The notes: generated from the letters alone by a model not told the origin. 64,000 nt of DNA from Bacteroidales bacterium UBA1181 (GCA_002310215.1 DBYR01000013.1:213406-277405), one strand, 5' to 3'; positions 1-9,229 are shown, counted from the stretch's first letter. Numbers and translations are program-made.

Positions 1-800
1 CATCCGTGCTCGTCGTCACCGATCAAGCGACGCTTAGGGTCAGTTGACAAGGTAGTCTTACCTGTACCGGAGAGACCGAAGAAGATAGCGGTGTTCTTGC
101 CCTGCATGTCGCAGTTAGCGGAGCAGTGCATGGAAGCGATGCCCTTCAATGGCAAGTAGTAGTTCTGCATGGAGAACATACCCTTCTTCATCTCACCGCC
201 GTACCAAGTGTTGATGATCACTTGCTCGCGGGAAGTAACGTTGAAGGCAACGCAAGTCTCGGAGTTCAGACCCAATTCCTTGTAGTTCTCTACCTTCGCC
301 TTAGAAGCGTTGTAGATGACGAAGTTAGGCTCGAAGTTAGCCAACTCCTCAGCGGTAGGTTGGATGAACATGTTCTTCACGAAGTGAGCTTGCCAAGCCA
401 CCTCCACGATGAAACGAACAGCCAAGCGGGTTGCCTTGTTGGCACCGCAGAAAGCGTCCACTACATAAAGTTGCTTGTTGGAAAGTTCCTTCTTCGCGAT
501 CTCCTTCACCTTAGCCCAAACCTCTTCGCTCATTGGGTGGTTATCGTTCTTGTACTCCTCTGAAGTCCACCATACAGTGTCCTTGGAGTTCTTGTCCATC
601 ACGATGTATTTATCCTTAGGAGAACGACCGGTGTAGATACCTGTCATCACATTCACTGCTCCGAGTTCAGTCACTTGTCCTACCTCATAGCCGCTCAATC
701 CGGCTTTTGTTTCCTCTTTGAAAAGATCCTCGTAGGATGGATTGTGGGCGATCACCGTGGATCCAGTGATGCCGTACTTGCTTAAATCTAAGTTTGCCAT
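1..800 (-). CDS. pckA: phosphoenolpyruvate carboxykinase (ATP), 5' part only
   Basis: Encodes the first 266 residues of ATP-dependent PEP carboxykinase, which interconverts oxaloacetate plus ATP and PEP plus CO2. In Bacteroidota it often works in the carboxylating direction toward succinate. The reading frame runs off the left window edge. Visible signatures are the family N-terminal region (MANLDLSKYGITGSTVIAHNP), a TGRSPKDKYIV motif, the NTWYGGEMKKGMFS segment, and the kinase-type P-loop GLSGTGKTTLSTDP followed by RRLIGDDEHG near the edge. The ATG at 800 is the only sensible start. A TAAATTTG -7 element lies about 90 bases upstream. The catalytic C-terminal half is outside the window, so integrity of the gene cannot be judged. 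Confidence 0.96.
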   Translation of the reverse strand, partial: MANLDLSKYGITGSTVIAHNPSYEDLFKEETKAGLSGYEVGQVTELGAVNVMTGIYTGRSPKDKYIVMDKNSKDTVWWTSEEYKNDNHPMSEEVWAKVKEIAKKELSNKQLYVVDAFCGANKATRLAVRFIVEVAWQAHFVKNMFIQPTAEELANFEPNFVIYNASKAKVENYKELGLNSETCVAFNVTSREQVIINTWYGGEMKKGMFSMQNYYLPLKGIASMHCSANCDMQGKNTAIFFGLSGTGKTTLSTDPKRRLIGDDEHG

Positions 801-887
801 GCTAACTTTAAACTATATTTGTTTATAAATAATTAATCCTAATCAATTAAAAGGGGGATCGTGTCCTTACGGAACTCTCAATCCACG

Positions 888-895
888 CAAATTTA
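888..895 (-). promoter_or_regulatory. -7 promoter element for pckA
   Basis: The minus strand reads TAAATTTG, a perfect TAnnTTTG match, about 88 bases upstream of the pckA ATG. No convincing -33 TTG is seen at the usual distance, so this rests on the -7 element and position. Confidence 0.45.
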
Positions 896-1000
896 ATAAA
901 AAATTTTATATATCCTTTTCTGAGAGAAAAAACATCATCATTTTTTATCACGCTTCTTTTCCCGTCAACCGGCGCACCAGCCTTACCCCTCCCGAAGCAA

Positions 1001-1657
1001 TTAATCACTCAAACTGGCGATCAGGGAGATGGTGAGGTTGAAGCTCGTCGTCATGTTCTTTTCCCGCTCTTTGCGCGTGACCTGGGAATAGCTGTCGTAG
1101 ATCTTAGTCTTCCGTATTTGCTCCATCACCGGGATGCTGAATCCGATGCAGACTGTCCGGAAGCGAACGCCCACCTCAGGGTTGATGTACAAGCCACCCA
1201 GCTTTTCCTGGTATTCGTTATATTTATAGAACCATCTGCCACCCTCCCGCTGGAATAGATCATAATCCTCGTAATCATGGTCTATCAGGTTGACACTGCC
1301 TCCCACTTTCAGCCCGAAATAGGGAGAGACCTTTTTGTCGGAGAGGCTCATGCGGACCTCACCGTAGATCGGCAAGGAGAGTTGCGGGTTGCAGAAATCA
1401 TACAGCCAACGCCTGCACTCTACCCCCACGCCATAGTAGAAATGTTCGTCATGCTGGTAGCCGACATCAAACGCAAGGGCGTGTGTTACAGAGAGATAAC
1501 TTTTTTTGTTTTCCAGATCCGTATACCAAAGAAAACCGAATGCGGAACGCTCCGTCTTAAACTTCAGGCCTCGTGAAAGGAAGTGGTCCGATGATCCCTC
1601 CGCACATAGACCCAACGCATAAAACGCACATAGCACGATTAGTAATATTTTCCTCAT
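1001..1657 (-). CDS. small secreted beta-barrel-like protein, unknown function
   Basis: A 218-residue protein with an N-terminal signal peptide (MRKILLIVLCAFYALGLCAEG, cleavage near residue 19-20). The rest alternates aromatic and polar residues and contains segments such as YFGLKVGGSVNLI and YINPEVGVRFRTVCIGFSIP, which look like strands of a small outer-membrane beta barrel. I do not recognise a named family. It stands alone, between pckA and a divergent thioesterase. A possible minus-strand -7 element (CAAAGATA on the plus strand) lies at 1823-1830, leaving a long leader. It resembles in style the barrel protein at 17136-17981, but I see no clear homology. Confidence 0.75.
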   Translation of the reverse strand: MRKILLIVLCAFYALGLCAEGSSDHFLSRGLKFKTERSAFGFLWYTDLENKKSYLSVTHALAFDVGYQHDEHFYYGVGVECRRWLYDFCNPQLSLPIYGEVRMSLSDKKVSPYFGLKVGGSVNLIDHDYEDYDLFQREGGRWFYKYNEYQEKLGGLYINPEVGVRFRTVCIGFSIPVMEQIRKTKIYDSYSQVTRKEREKNMTTSFNLTISLIASLSD

Positions 1658-1944
1658 ATTCTGCTTCTATTCATTCATGTGCCCCTAAGGGAAGGCGACA
1701 TGGTTATATGTTACATTCAACTGATTAACAATCACATAAAACATCACTTATTCCCCCATGCTCTCCCTGTTTCACAGATCTAAAGTCCTGAAACAGTTCA
1801 ATCCACGGCGGAAACAGCATAACAAAGATAGGGCATTTTTGATACAAAAAAAATATATCGGCGGGTAGTTACGTAGGGGGAAGGTTCGTGAGGACAAATG
1901 CAATCAATTCTTAAAACCTTAACGCCTAATTTTCAATTTTTTTG
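1658..1944. other. intergenic region without a gene
   Basis: About 290 bases between two divergent genes. Apart from candidate promoter elements (CAAAGATA at 1823-1830 for the minus strand) I see no gene, RNA or repeat. Confidence 0.5.
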
Positions 1945-1952
1945 TAATTTTG
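1945..1952 (+). promoter_or_regulatory. -7 promoter element for the thioesterase gene
   Basis: TAATTTTG matches TAnnTTTG and sits about 20 bases before the ATG at 1974. The in-frame TTG at 1950 is part of this element and is therefore unlikely to be a start codon. The -33 box is weak. Confidence 0.55.
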
Positions 1953-1973
1953 CGCCCGAAAAATGAAGCAGAT

Positions 1974-2378
1974 ATGGCAATCGAAGATTTAATGGCGAAG
2001 GAAAGGATGCGCCGCTACGTGGTGGACGAGTCCAAACTGAACATCAACAAGACGCTTTTCGGCGGGGAGGTGATGGCTTGGATGGACAAGGTGGGGCATG
2101 AGCTCTCCGTCGAGCTGACACAACGGACCATGTGCACGGCAGCGGCGGACAAGATCCGTTTCCATAAACCTGCCTATCTGGGTGAGACCATCGAGGTCGT
2201 GGCGAAACCGCTGGACCTCGGACCTGTGAAGATGGTGCTGGCGCTGACCGCCACAGCAGACCCCGACGGGGAGAACCGACGCGTCATCCTGACCGGAGTC
2301 TATACCTTCGTGCAACTGGACGGGAAGGGCCGTCCCCAACGGATATCCTACCATGACCCGTATGGTTGTTTGGCTTAA
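1974..2378 (+). CDS. acyl-CoA thioesterase, hotdog fold (YciA/BACH-like)
   Basis: A 134-residue single-hotdog protein expected to hydrolyse acyl-CoA thioesters in the cytosol. The family pattern is visible: NINKTLFGGEVMAWMDKVGH (substrate-binding helix with the catalytic Asp region), then KIRFHKPAYLGETIEVVAKP and a C-terminal strand VILTGVYTFVQLDGKGRPQ. Length suits YciA-type enzymes, which form hexamers. The start is placed at ATG 1974 rather than the in-frame TTG at 1950, because that TTG lies inside a TAnnTTTG promoter element. The next gene (YrdC/YciO type) starts 37 bases downstream and is probably cotranscribed. Substrate chain length cannot be read from sequence. Confidence 0.85.
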   Translation: MAIEDLMAKERMRRYVVDESKLNINKTLFGGEVMAWMDKVGHELSVELTQRTMCTAAADKIRFHKPAYLGETIEVVAKPLDLGPVKMVLALTATADPDGENRRVILTGVYTFVQLDGKGRPQRISYHDPYGCLA

Positions 2379-2415
2379 TGATACGAATTGAATATTGAAG
2401 TAAAGAATTGATACG

Positions 2416-3027
2416 ATGCTAATTAGAATTTATCCTGAAAACCCGAACGAGCGGGAGATCGAGAAGGTGGTGCAGTTCCTTCGCGACGGCGGACTCATCG
2501 TCTACCCGACGGACACCATCTACGGTTTGGGCTGCGACATCTTCAACACGAGAGCCGTGGAGAAGATCTGCCGCTACAAGAACATCGACCCGCGCAAGGC
2601 GAACCTCTCCTTCATCTGCTACGACCTGAGCAACATCAGCGAGTACGCGAAGGTGGACAATAATACCTTCAAACTGATGAAGAAGAACCTTCCCGGACCT
2701 TTCACCTTCATCCTGAACGGCAACAGCAACCTCCCGAAGCTCTTCCGCAACAAGAAGACGGTGGGTATCAGGGTGCCGGACAATAACATCATCCGCGAGC
2801 TGGTCAGGGGCTTGGGCAACCCTATCCTCTCCACCTCCGTGCGCGACGATGACGACGAGATACTGGAGTACTTCACCGACCCCGAACTGATCCACGAACG
2901 GTATGAGAACATAGCCGACGTGGTGATCAATGGCGGATTCGGCACCTTGGACCCCTCCACCGTGGTGGACTGCACCGGCGACGAACCCGTCATCGTCCGT
3001 CAAGGCAAAGGCGAACTCATCCTATAA
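2416..3027 (+). CDS. L-threonylcarbamoyladenylate synthase family protein (YrdC/Sua5/YciO)
   Basis: A 203-residue YrdC-domain protein. Members make threonylcarbamoyl-AMP for the t6A modification of tRNA; YciO-type members are close paralogues with a less certain role. Motifs include YPTDTIYGLGCDIFN near residue 30, the KKTVGIRVPDN segment, the ILSTSVR motif and the C-terminal PSTVVDCTGDEPVIVRQG. The form resembles the short YciO type common in Bacteroidales rather than the longer Sua5 type, so a tRNA role is inferred rather than shown. It follows the thioesterase closely, and the downstream transporter gene starts 57 bases later after a heptanucleotide repeat. Confidence 0.85.
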   Translation: MLIRIYPENPNEREIEKVVQFLRDGGLIVYPTDTIYGLGCDIFNTRAVEKICRYKNIDPRKANLSFICYDLSNISEYAKVDNNTFKLMKKNLPGPFTFILNGNSNLPKLFRNKKTVGIRVPDNNIIRELVRGLGNPILSTSVRDDDDEILEYFTDPELIHERYENIADVVINGGFGTLDPSTVVDCTGDEPVIVRQGKGELIL

Positions 3028-3039
3028 TTCCCGTAATAA

Positions 3040-3076
3040 TTCTTAATTCTTAATTCTTAATTCTTAATTCATAATT
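3040..3076. repeat. tandem heptanucleotide repeat (TTCTTAA)
   Basis: Four copies of TTCTTAA followed by one TTCATAA, ending just before the GTG start at 3084. The same TTCTTAATTC / TTCATAATT words form the ends of the 32-bp intergenic repeats at 4.1-4.4 kb and 10.9-11.1 kb, so this may be a decayed or slipped part of that repeat family. A copy-number change would alter spacing upstream of the transporter gene. Confidence 0.75.
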
Positions 3077-3083
3077 AGCTACA

Positions 3084-3986
3084 GTGTGGGTCTTTTTAGC
3101 ACTACTATCGGCCATCTTGTTAGGCATCTATGATGTCTTCAAGAAACGTTCCCTGAAGGAGAACGCGGTGATACCCGTATTGGCCTCCTCCATATTCATC
3201 TCGGCGGTGTTCTTCTCGTTCTTCCTGTTCGCCTCGAAGGTGGCGCCCGAGCAGGTGTCCGGCACCTGGTTCTACGTGCCCGAGATGGATCTCCACGCCC
3301 ACCTCTGCATCTTCCTGAAGTCGGCCATCGTGTTAGGCTCCTGGATATCCGCCTATTTCGGCATGAAGAACGTGCCGATCACTATCTTCTCGCCCATCCG
3401 CGCGACGCAACCCGTCTGGACGGTCATAGGCGCCTTCATCATCTTCGCGGAGCGGCTGACGCCCCTGCAGGCGACCGGCATCATCGTCACCATCGTATCC
3501 TTCTACCTCTTCTCGTTGGCGGGGCTCAAGGAAGGCATCTCATGGAAGCGCAACAAGTGGATATGGCTCATCATCCTCGCCACGCTCCTAGGCGCCGCGA
3601 GCGGGTTGTACGACAAGCACCTGATGCGCTCCTTCGACCGGGTAGGCGTGCAGGTCTTCAGCACGATGTACCAGGCCCTGTTGATGCTCGTCATCCTATT
3701 CGCCCTGTGGTATCCACGGAGGAAGCACACCACACCGTTCGAGTGGCGGTGGAGCATCGTGGGCATCTCCGTCTTCCTGATCTTGGCTGATTACGTATAC
3801 TTTTGGGCGCTCTCTTCGGACAATGCGCTCATCTCCATCGTCTCCACCATCCGTCGTTCGGGGGCGGTCGTCCCGTTCCTCTATGGCGCGCTCATGCTGA
3901 AGGAGAAGAACCTGAAACTGAAGGGAATACTGCTCTGCGGCATCCTGTGCGGCGTCTGTTTGCTGACGATCGGGGCGTTGCGGTGA
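3084..3986 (+). CDS. EamA-family (DMT superfamily) membrane transporter
   Basis: A 300-residue integral membrane protein with about ten hydrophobic helices arranged as two similar five-helix halves. The pattern is that of drug/metabolite transporters: the conserved first helix (LLSAILLGIYDVFKKRSL), APIRATQP-like segment FSPIRATQPVWTVIGAFIIF at the end of the first half, and a second half ending GALMLKEKNLKLKGILLCG. Substrate cannot be predicted. The start is the GTG at 3084; no in-frame ATG gives a complete first helix. It ends just before the repeat-rich intergenic region. Confidence 0.85.
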   Translation: MWVFLALLSAILLGIYDVFKKRSLKENAVIPVLASSIFISAVFFSFFLFASKVAPEQVSGTWFYVPEMDLHAHLCIFLKSAIVLGSWISAYFGMKNVPITIFSPIRATQPVWTVIGAFIIFAERLTPLQATGIIVTIVSFYLFSLAGLKEGISWKRNKWIWLIILATLLGAASGLYDKHLMRSFDRVGVQVFSTMYQALLMLVILFALWYPRRKHTTPFEWRWSIVGISVFLILADYVYFWALSSDNALISIVSTIRRSGAVVPFLYGALMLKEKNLKLKGILLCGILCGVCLLTIGALR

Positions 3987-4017
3987 TGATATTGGATGAT
4001 TTACGATTTACAACCAA

Positions 4018-4180
4018 CATATTCCCTAGGGCGTTGCCCCAGGCTATATACTGTCACGCCCTTTCAGGGCTGGGTTGTGCGCAACTCGTAAGAATTCGCC
4101 CCACCAATTGACTACGTCGAACTGACGTTTCTTAATTCTTAATTCATAATTGACTACGTCGAACTATCGTTTCAAAATTC
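4018..4180. repeat. composite intergenic repeat block A (REP-like unit plus two 32-bp repeats)
   Basis: Begins with a REP-like unit: a GGGCGTTGCCC palindrome followed by GGCTATATA and the short inverted repeat CCCTTTCAGGG. It continues with two direct copies of a 32-bp repeat (4106-4137 and 4148-4179) that starts AATTGACTACGTCGAACT and ends CGTTTCTTAATT. The second copy ends CGTTTCAAAATT. Related blocks occur at 4223-4374 and 10916-11102. Confidence 0.8.
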
Positions 4181-4186
4181 TTAATT

Positions 4187-4215
4187 AAAAAAGGGGCATG
4201 CAAACCGCACGCCCC
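4187..4215 (-). terminator. Rho-independent terminator, minus strand
   Basis: On the minus strand a GC hairpin (GGGGC-GC arms around GGTTTG, with one mismatch) is followed by six T residues. It lies about 150 bases past the stop of the large repeat protein at 4369-8589 and is positioned to end its transcript. Confidence 0.65.
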
Positions 4216-4222
4216 AACTCTT

Positions 4223-4374
4223 AATTGACTCCGTCGAACTATCGTTTCTTAATTACCATAGGGCGTTGCCCCAGGCTATATATGTTTCGCCCCTTCAGGG
4301 CTGGGATATACGCAATATGCAAGGATACGCACATCCCGCCCCAATTGACTTCGTCGAACTAACGTTTCTTAATT
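4223..4374. repeat. composite intergenic repeat block B (32-bp repeat, REP-like unit, 32-bp repeat)
   Basis: Two direct copies of the 32-bp repeat (4223-4254 and 4343-4374) flank a REP-like unit with GGGCGTTGCCC and CCCTTCAGGG inverted repeats and the tail CAAGGATACGCAC. The CTTAATT end of the right copy supplies the TAA stop codon of the gene ending at 4369. Confidence 0.85.
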
Positions 4375-7300
4375 AAAAATTTTCACGCTCTTCGTTTCCG
4401 TCTTAACAACGTACGTTCCCTTGTCAGGCAAAACGAAGCGGACGGTCTCATTCTCCCTGCCCTGTGCGCTACGCAGCAGTTTGCCATTGAGGTCATAGAC
4501 CTCGATGCGACCCACAGCGCCACGCACGAAGATGGAGTGGTCTTCCGTCCAGACGGAGCAGGACGATGCGGTGACATTCTCCGTCCCCGATTTATTGAAT
4601 TGGACCACCTCCCATCCTTCAGGTATTCTATTCACACCATACTCTATATTCAACTCATCCGGGCAGATGAAGGTGCCGGTAGGGGCGACATTATATACCC
4701 AAGATTCCATGGACCCCGCGAACATAATACAATCACAATCGCTTATATTATCGCCCATATAGCTGTCCCATCGGGTAAAATTGACCTTGATTTTAGAGAG
4801 ACTGGTGCAACCAATGAACATCTCCGTATAGCTATCTTCGGCACCTTCAACAAGGATTTCCGGCGCCTCCGTCAGACTGGTACAACCAGAGAACATTCCC
4901 CTATAACACCCGTAGGCCATCCCCGTGGCAGGAAGTCCCGGCGCTTGCGTCAGGCTGGTGCAACCATCGAACATGTGGCTGTAGCAATTTTCACTCAGTA
5001 TGGTGGAAGGAAGTGCGGGCGCCTGCGTCAGACTGGTGCAACCGGAGAACATATACTCATAGCAGTTATAGTCCACCTCCGTGGAAGGAAGTGCGGGCGC
5101 TTGCGTCAGACTGGTGCAACCATCGAACATGTGGACGTAGCAAGCTTCACGCATTCGGATAGCGGGAAGTACGGGTGCCTGCGTCAAGTTGGTGCAGCCA
5201 GAGAACATATACCTATAACATCCATCGGCCAACTCCATGGAAGGAAGGGCGGGCGCTTGCTTCAGACTGGTGCAACCAGCGAACATGTGGTCGCAGCAAC
5301 CACTCGCCAACCCAGTGGAAGGAAGGGCGGGAGCCTCCGTCAAGCTAGTGCAGTCAGAGAACATATACTCATAACATTTTTCGGCCAACTTCGTGGCAGG
5401 AAGTTTCGGCGCTTGCGTCAGACCGGTGCAACCCGCAAACATGTGGTCGTAGCAAGTTCTACCCAATTGGGTGGCAGGAAGTGCGGGCGCCTCCGTCAAG
5501 CTGGTGCAACCAGAGAACATATACTCATAACATCTTTCGGCCACCTCCGTGGCACGAAGGACAGGCGCTTGCGTCAGGCTGGTACAACCGGCGAACATGT
5601 GGCTGTAGCAAGCTTCACTCAGTTGGAGGGCAGGAAGCGCAGGCGCTTGCGTCAAGCTGGTGCAGCCAGAGAACATATACTCATAACATCTTTCGGCCAA
5701 ATCCGTGGCACGAAGAGCGGGCGCTTGCGTCAAACTGGTGCAGCCAGAGAACATAGACCCATAACATCCATAGTCCAACTCCTTGGCAGGAAGGACAGGC
5801 GCTTGCGTCAGGCTGGTGCAGCCGTCAAACATGTGCTCGTAGCAAAAATGATTCATATGAGTGGCAGGAAGTTCGGGCGCTTGCGTCAGGCTGGTACAAT
5901 TACGGAACATATACCTATAACATCCATCGTCCAAATCCGTGGCACGAAGGGCGGGCGCTTGCGTCAAGTTGGTACAACTATCAAACATTTGATTGTAACA
6001 TTCGATGGCAATGCTGGTGGCGGGGAGAACCGGTGCTTGCGTCAGCCCGGTGCAACCACGGAACATGCCAGCGTAGCAATCTGTCGCCAACTTCGTGGCA
6101 GGGAGCTCGGGCGCCTGCGTCAGACCAGTGCAACCGGAGAACATATACATGTAACATCCGTGTTCAAGATCTGTGACAGGAAGAACAGGCGCCTGCGTCA
6201 GACCGGTACAACCACGGAACATGCCAGCGTAGCATCTTATCTCCAACTTCGTGGCAGGGAGCTCGGGTACCTCCGTCAGACCAGTGCAGCCGGAGAACAT
6301 AAATTCGTAGCATCCAGCTTCCAGTTCGGTGACGGAGAACGTTGGTGCCTTTTTCAGGCTGGTACAACCCTCAAACATCCCAGAATAGCATCCCTCCGCC
6401 AGCTGGGTGGCAGGAAGCTCGGGCGCTTGCGTCAATCCAGTACAACCCTTAAACAAACCTCGGAAGCAATAAATGGCGGAGATCGTCTTGCTTTTTCCTG
6501 TCCCGTCGATAAGGCTCATCACGCTTCCGCTGGCGGCAATAGAGCCCTTCATGATAAAACGGGTATAGTCGTCCCGGTATTCATCGGGTCTCTCCCAAAG
6601 GCCTTTAGGGTTTACGCCTTTCAGCAGAACCTTATCGCCCTTCTTTTCAAGTGCGACATACGAGTTGTTTGCGAGAGGAGTCCATGTCTGGCCATCATCA
6701 GAAGAGTAGAAAATGCCATGTTTGCTAGTTGATGTTGTGATGCCGAAGGCGGAGTTATCCTCTTCGGCGGTGAAGGTGAGGTAGTTGGCCGGCGCATCTT
6801 CGTCAACGACATAATTCACCTTCCAACCCGCAGGTATCCTATCCTTGCCAAATTCCTCAGCCAACGCTTCCGGGCAAAGGAAAGTGCCTGAGGAGTCGAC
6901 ATCGACAACCCAATCGCCCGTTCCCGACCATTGGGAAAAGTTGACCTCTATTTTGGACAAATTGGTACAACCGGAGAAGATCTCCGAGTAACACCCGGCC
7001 GACAGATTCGTCGCGGAGAGGATAGGCGCCTTCTCCAGGCTGGTGCAACCGGCGAACAGACGTTTAAAGCAATATTCGTTCGGGATCGTCTTGCTGTTTC
7101 CTGTCCCGTCGATGAGGCTCATCACGCTTCCGCTGGCAGAGACATCACCCGTCATGACGAAGTAGGTATAGCTATTCTCATGGCTGAATCCCTCCGGGTT
7201 CAATCCCTTCAACATAATCTTCCGATCTTTCAATTCGATGACTCTACTCTCTCTGAGGAAGCTCCATGTCTTACCGTTATCCAAAGAGTAACTGATGTCA

Positions 7301-8589
7301 GGTTTATTATCACCCACGTTTACGTAACTGATGGTGCATCCATAGCTTCCGCTGAAGGTGAGGCAATTGATTGGCGCCTCCTCCCCATCGGTATACTTCA
7401 CCGTCCAGCCAACCGGTATATTGTCCCTTCCGAATACCAAATCTACCCCTTTCTCGCAGATAAACGTGCCGGTAGGAGCAACACCTGCAACCCAATCATC
7501 CGCATTCCTCCATTGAGTGGTCCGAGCGAGGTTAGCCTCTATCCGAGACAGTCTCACACAACCTGAGAACATCCCCGCATAGGAATTTCCTGCCAACTCG
7601 GAGGCGGGAAGCACAGGCGATTCGGTTAGGCTGGCACACCCATTGAACATATTGAAATAACACGCTTCGGCCAAAAGGGTGGCAGGAAGAGCAGGAGCTT
7701 TAGCCAAACTAGCGCAACCATAGAACATCTCTTCATAGCAACTATTGGCCAACATTGTGGCAGGAAGTTCCTCCGGTGCTTCGGTCAGACTAGTACAACC
7801 ATAGAACATATCCTGATAGCATCTTTCGGCCATCTCCGTGGCGGGCAATTCGGGCGCCTTCGTCAAAGCGGCGCAACCATAGAACATTGCCCTGTAGCAG
7901 CCGACAGCCAATTGTGTGGCGGGGAGCTCCGGCGCTTTAGTCAAGCTGGTGCAACCCGCGAACATTATCCAGTAACAGCCGCTAGCCAATTGTGTGGCGG
8001 GAAGTTCCGGTGCTTTAGTCAGACTGGTACAATTTGAGAACATCGACGTGTAACAGCGTTCGGACAACTGCGTGGCGGGAAGAGCAGGGGCCTCGGTCAG
8101 ACGAGTACAGCCTGAAAACATTTCTCTATAGCACTCTTCTTTGGTCAACTGCGTGGCGGGGAGCTCCGGTGCTTTGGTCAAACTAGTGCAATCCAAGAAC
8201 ATTCCACGGAAATTGACCGCTTCTGGCTTCACGTCCTCTTCCGTCTCGCTTATCAAACTCAGCACACTACCGCTGGCGGCAATGGAACCGGTCATGAGGA
8301 AACGAAAATCGCCCCACACCGGAATGACTCCATCGGGATTATTGCCCTTTAGCAATACCTTGTCACCTTTCTTTGCCAAAACCACCGTGTCACGATAATA
8401 TACAAGATCTTTCCATGTCTGTCCGTCATCCAAAGAGTATTGGATATTCACATGAGAATCATCCAGAGCGTCCTCGTATATTCTAACGGACGAACTATCC
8501 TCCTCGGCCGTAAAGGTGAGGTAATTGGCCGCAAATACGGTACAATACGCACACAATAACGCAATAATTGAAGTAATCTTCTTTCCCAT
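4369..8589 (-). CDS. giant secreted 26-residue-repeat surface protein with T9SS sorting domain
   Basis: A 1406-residue secreted protein. A signal peptide (MGKKITSIIALLCAYCTVFA) is followed by three modules. Each starts with a domain reading NYLTFTAEED...YSLDDGQTW...LLKGNNPDG...MTGSIAASGSVMSLI, continues with 26-residue repeats (CYxxMFxGCTSLTxAPxLPATxL), and ends PTGTFICP...RIPxGWxV. There are roughly 9, 2 and 22 repeats in the three modules. The C-terminus (IEVYDLNGKLL...GTYVVKTETKSVKI) is a T9SS sorting domain, so it should be surface-attached or released. The MFxxCxxL core recalls BspA/DUF285-type leucine-rich repeats, so an adhesin or binding role is inferred. The start at 8589 is chosen because all three paralogues share AAKGCYY immediately before this ATG. 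Confidence 0.85.
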   Translation of the reverse strand: MGKKITSIIALLCAYCTVFAANYLTFTAEEDSSSVRIYEDALDDSHVNIQYSLDDGQTWKDLVYYRDTVVLAKKGDKVLLKGNNPDGVIPVWGDFRFLMTGSIAASGSVLSLISETEEDVKPEAVNFRGMFLDCTSLTKAPELPATQLTKEECYREMFSGCTRLTEAPALPATQLSERCYTSMFSNCTSLTKAPELPATQLASGCYWIMFAGCTSLTKAPELPATQLAVGCYRAMFYGCAALTKAPELPATEMAERCYQDMFYGCTSLTEAPEELPATMLANSCYEEMFYGCASLAKAPALPATLLAEACYFNMFNGCASLTESPVLPASELAGNSYAGMFSGCVRLSRIEANLARTTQWRNADDWVAGVAPTGTFICEKGVDLVFGRDNIPVGWTVKYTDGEEAPINCLTFSGSYGCTISYVNVGDNKPDISYSLDNGKTWSFLRESRVIELKDRKIMLKGLNPEGFSHENSYTYFVMTGDVSASGSVMSLIDGTGNSKTIPNEYCFKRLFAGCTSLEKAPILSATNLSAGCYSEIFSGCTNLSKIEVNFSQWSGTGDWVVDVDSSGTFLCPEALAEEFGKDRIPAGWKVNYVVDEDAPANYLTFTAEEDNSAFGITTSTSKHGIFYSSDDGQTWTPLANNSYVALEKKGDKVLLKGVNPKGLWERPDEYRDDYTRFIMKGSIAASGSVMSLIDGTGKSKTISAIYCFRGLFKGCTGLTQAPELPATQLAEGCYSGMFEGCTSLKKAPTFSVTELEAGCYEFMFSGCTGLTEVPELPATKLEIRCYAGMFRGCTGLTQAPVLPVTDLEHGCYMYMFSGCTGLTQAPELPATKLATDCYAGMFRGCTGLTQAPVLPATSIAIECYNQMFDSCTNLTQAPALRATDLDDGCYRYMFRNCTSLTQAPELPATHMNHFCYEHMFDGCTSLTQAPVLPAKELDYGCYGSMFSGCTSLTQAPALRATDLAERCYEYMFSGCTSLTQAPALPALQLSEACYSHMFAGCTSLTQAPVLRATEVAERCYEYMFSGCTSLTEAPALPATQLGRTCYDHMFAGCTGLTQAPKLPATKLAEKCYEYMFSDCTSLTEAPALPSTGLASGCCDHMFAGCTSLKQAPALPSMELADGCYRYMFSGCTNLTQAPVLPAIRMREACYVHMFDGCTSLTQAPALPSTEVDYNCYEYMFSGCTSLTQAPALPSTILSENCYSHMFDGCTSLTQAPGLPATGMAYGCYRGMFSGCTSLTEAPEILVEGAEDSYTEMFIGCTSLSKIKVNFTRWDSYMGDNISDCDCIMFAGSMESWVYNVAPTGTFICPDELNIEYGVNRIPEGWEVVQFNKSGTENVTASSCSVWTEDHSIFVRGAVGRIEVYDLNGKLLRSAQGRENETVRFVLPDKGTYVVKTETKSVKIFN

Positions 8590-8704
8590 AGGCATTAAAA
8601 TTTAATCTAAAGACATTTTTTTACAAAGAAGAGTCTATCCGACATCAATTTGTTGTTCTATATATCACCCTTATAAAAAACCAACGTCGAACATTTACCC
8701 TCCG

Positions 8705-8712
8705 CAAATATA
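8705..8712 (-). promoter_or_regulatory. possible -7 element for the giant repeat protein
   Basis: The minus strand reads TATATTTG about 115 bases upstream of the start at 8589, a leader length similar to that of the two paralogues. No clear -33 box. Confidence 0.35.
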
Positions 8713-8830
8713 ATAAAAATTGATTGAATTGATAGTTTTTGATAAAAATAGCTGCAAATATGATTTTACTAAGAGTAACACACCCGCCGCCCAACTCAAT
8801 TTTCCCTTATACTTCACAAGATCCGATCGA

Positions 8831-9229
8831 TCATATCAGAATACTTTTAGCCAGAAAACAAGGGAATAACAAGAAAAAAAATTGTGAGATAAATACCGCG
8901 GCAAATAAACAAAGCGCTTTTGCCTTTGACATCCTATTAATCTTATAAAAATAAGCTTGTATTGTGCTATCTTTAATCGCCAACACTTTCCAAAGTAAGA
9001 TCAATAGCATGATTATCAATAAAATAAAGTATGCCTTGTAAAACGTATCTTTCGAGTCCAAAATCAATGAGAGCGCAATAGCCGGAATGAAAGAAAAAGC
9101 CAAAGCGAGGTATATAGCCACAAAACCTTCCACTCTATACATGGGAGAATCCATTTTGTCTCCGAGGAATAGAAATTTTGGTGCCGATCCAACAAACAAA
9201 AGGGAAACGATTATTTTTTCATACACCAA
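8831..9229 (-). CDS. small hypothetical membrane protein
   Basis: A 132-residue, strongly hydrophobic protein with about four membrane helices (for example VAIYLALAFSFIPAIALSLIL, FILLIIMLLILLWKVLAI and ALCLFAAVFISQFFFLLFP). It is AT-rich compared with its neighbours and has no recognisable family. It lies between two of the repeat-protein paralogues in the same orientation. The hydrophobic pattern supports a real protein, but a chance frame in AT-rich DNA cannot be excluded. Confidence 0.5.
   Translation of the reverse strand: MVYEKIIVSLLFVGSAPKFLFLGDKMDSPMYRVEGFVAIYLALAFSFIPAIALSLILDSKDTFYKAYFILLIIMLLILLWKVLAIKDSTIQAYFYKINRMSKAKALCLFAAVFISQFFFLLFPCFLAKSILI

Noticed and set aside
4800..6450. 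Regular repeats resembling a CRISPR array
   Set aside because: The 78-bp periodic units are in-frame coding repeats of a protein without unique spacers of constant length.
4537..6732. 731-codon open frame on the plus strand opposite the giant repeat protein
   Set aside because: It is an antisense shadow: the 78-bp repeats happen to lack stops in that frame, and the translation has no signal peptide or known fold. The minus-strand product has a signal peptide and T9SS domain.
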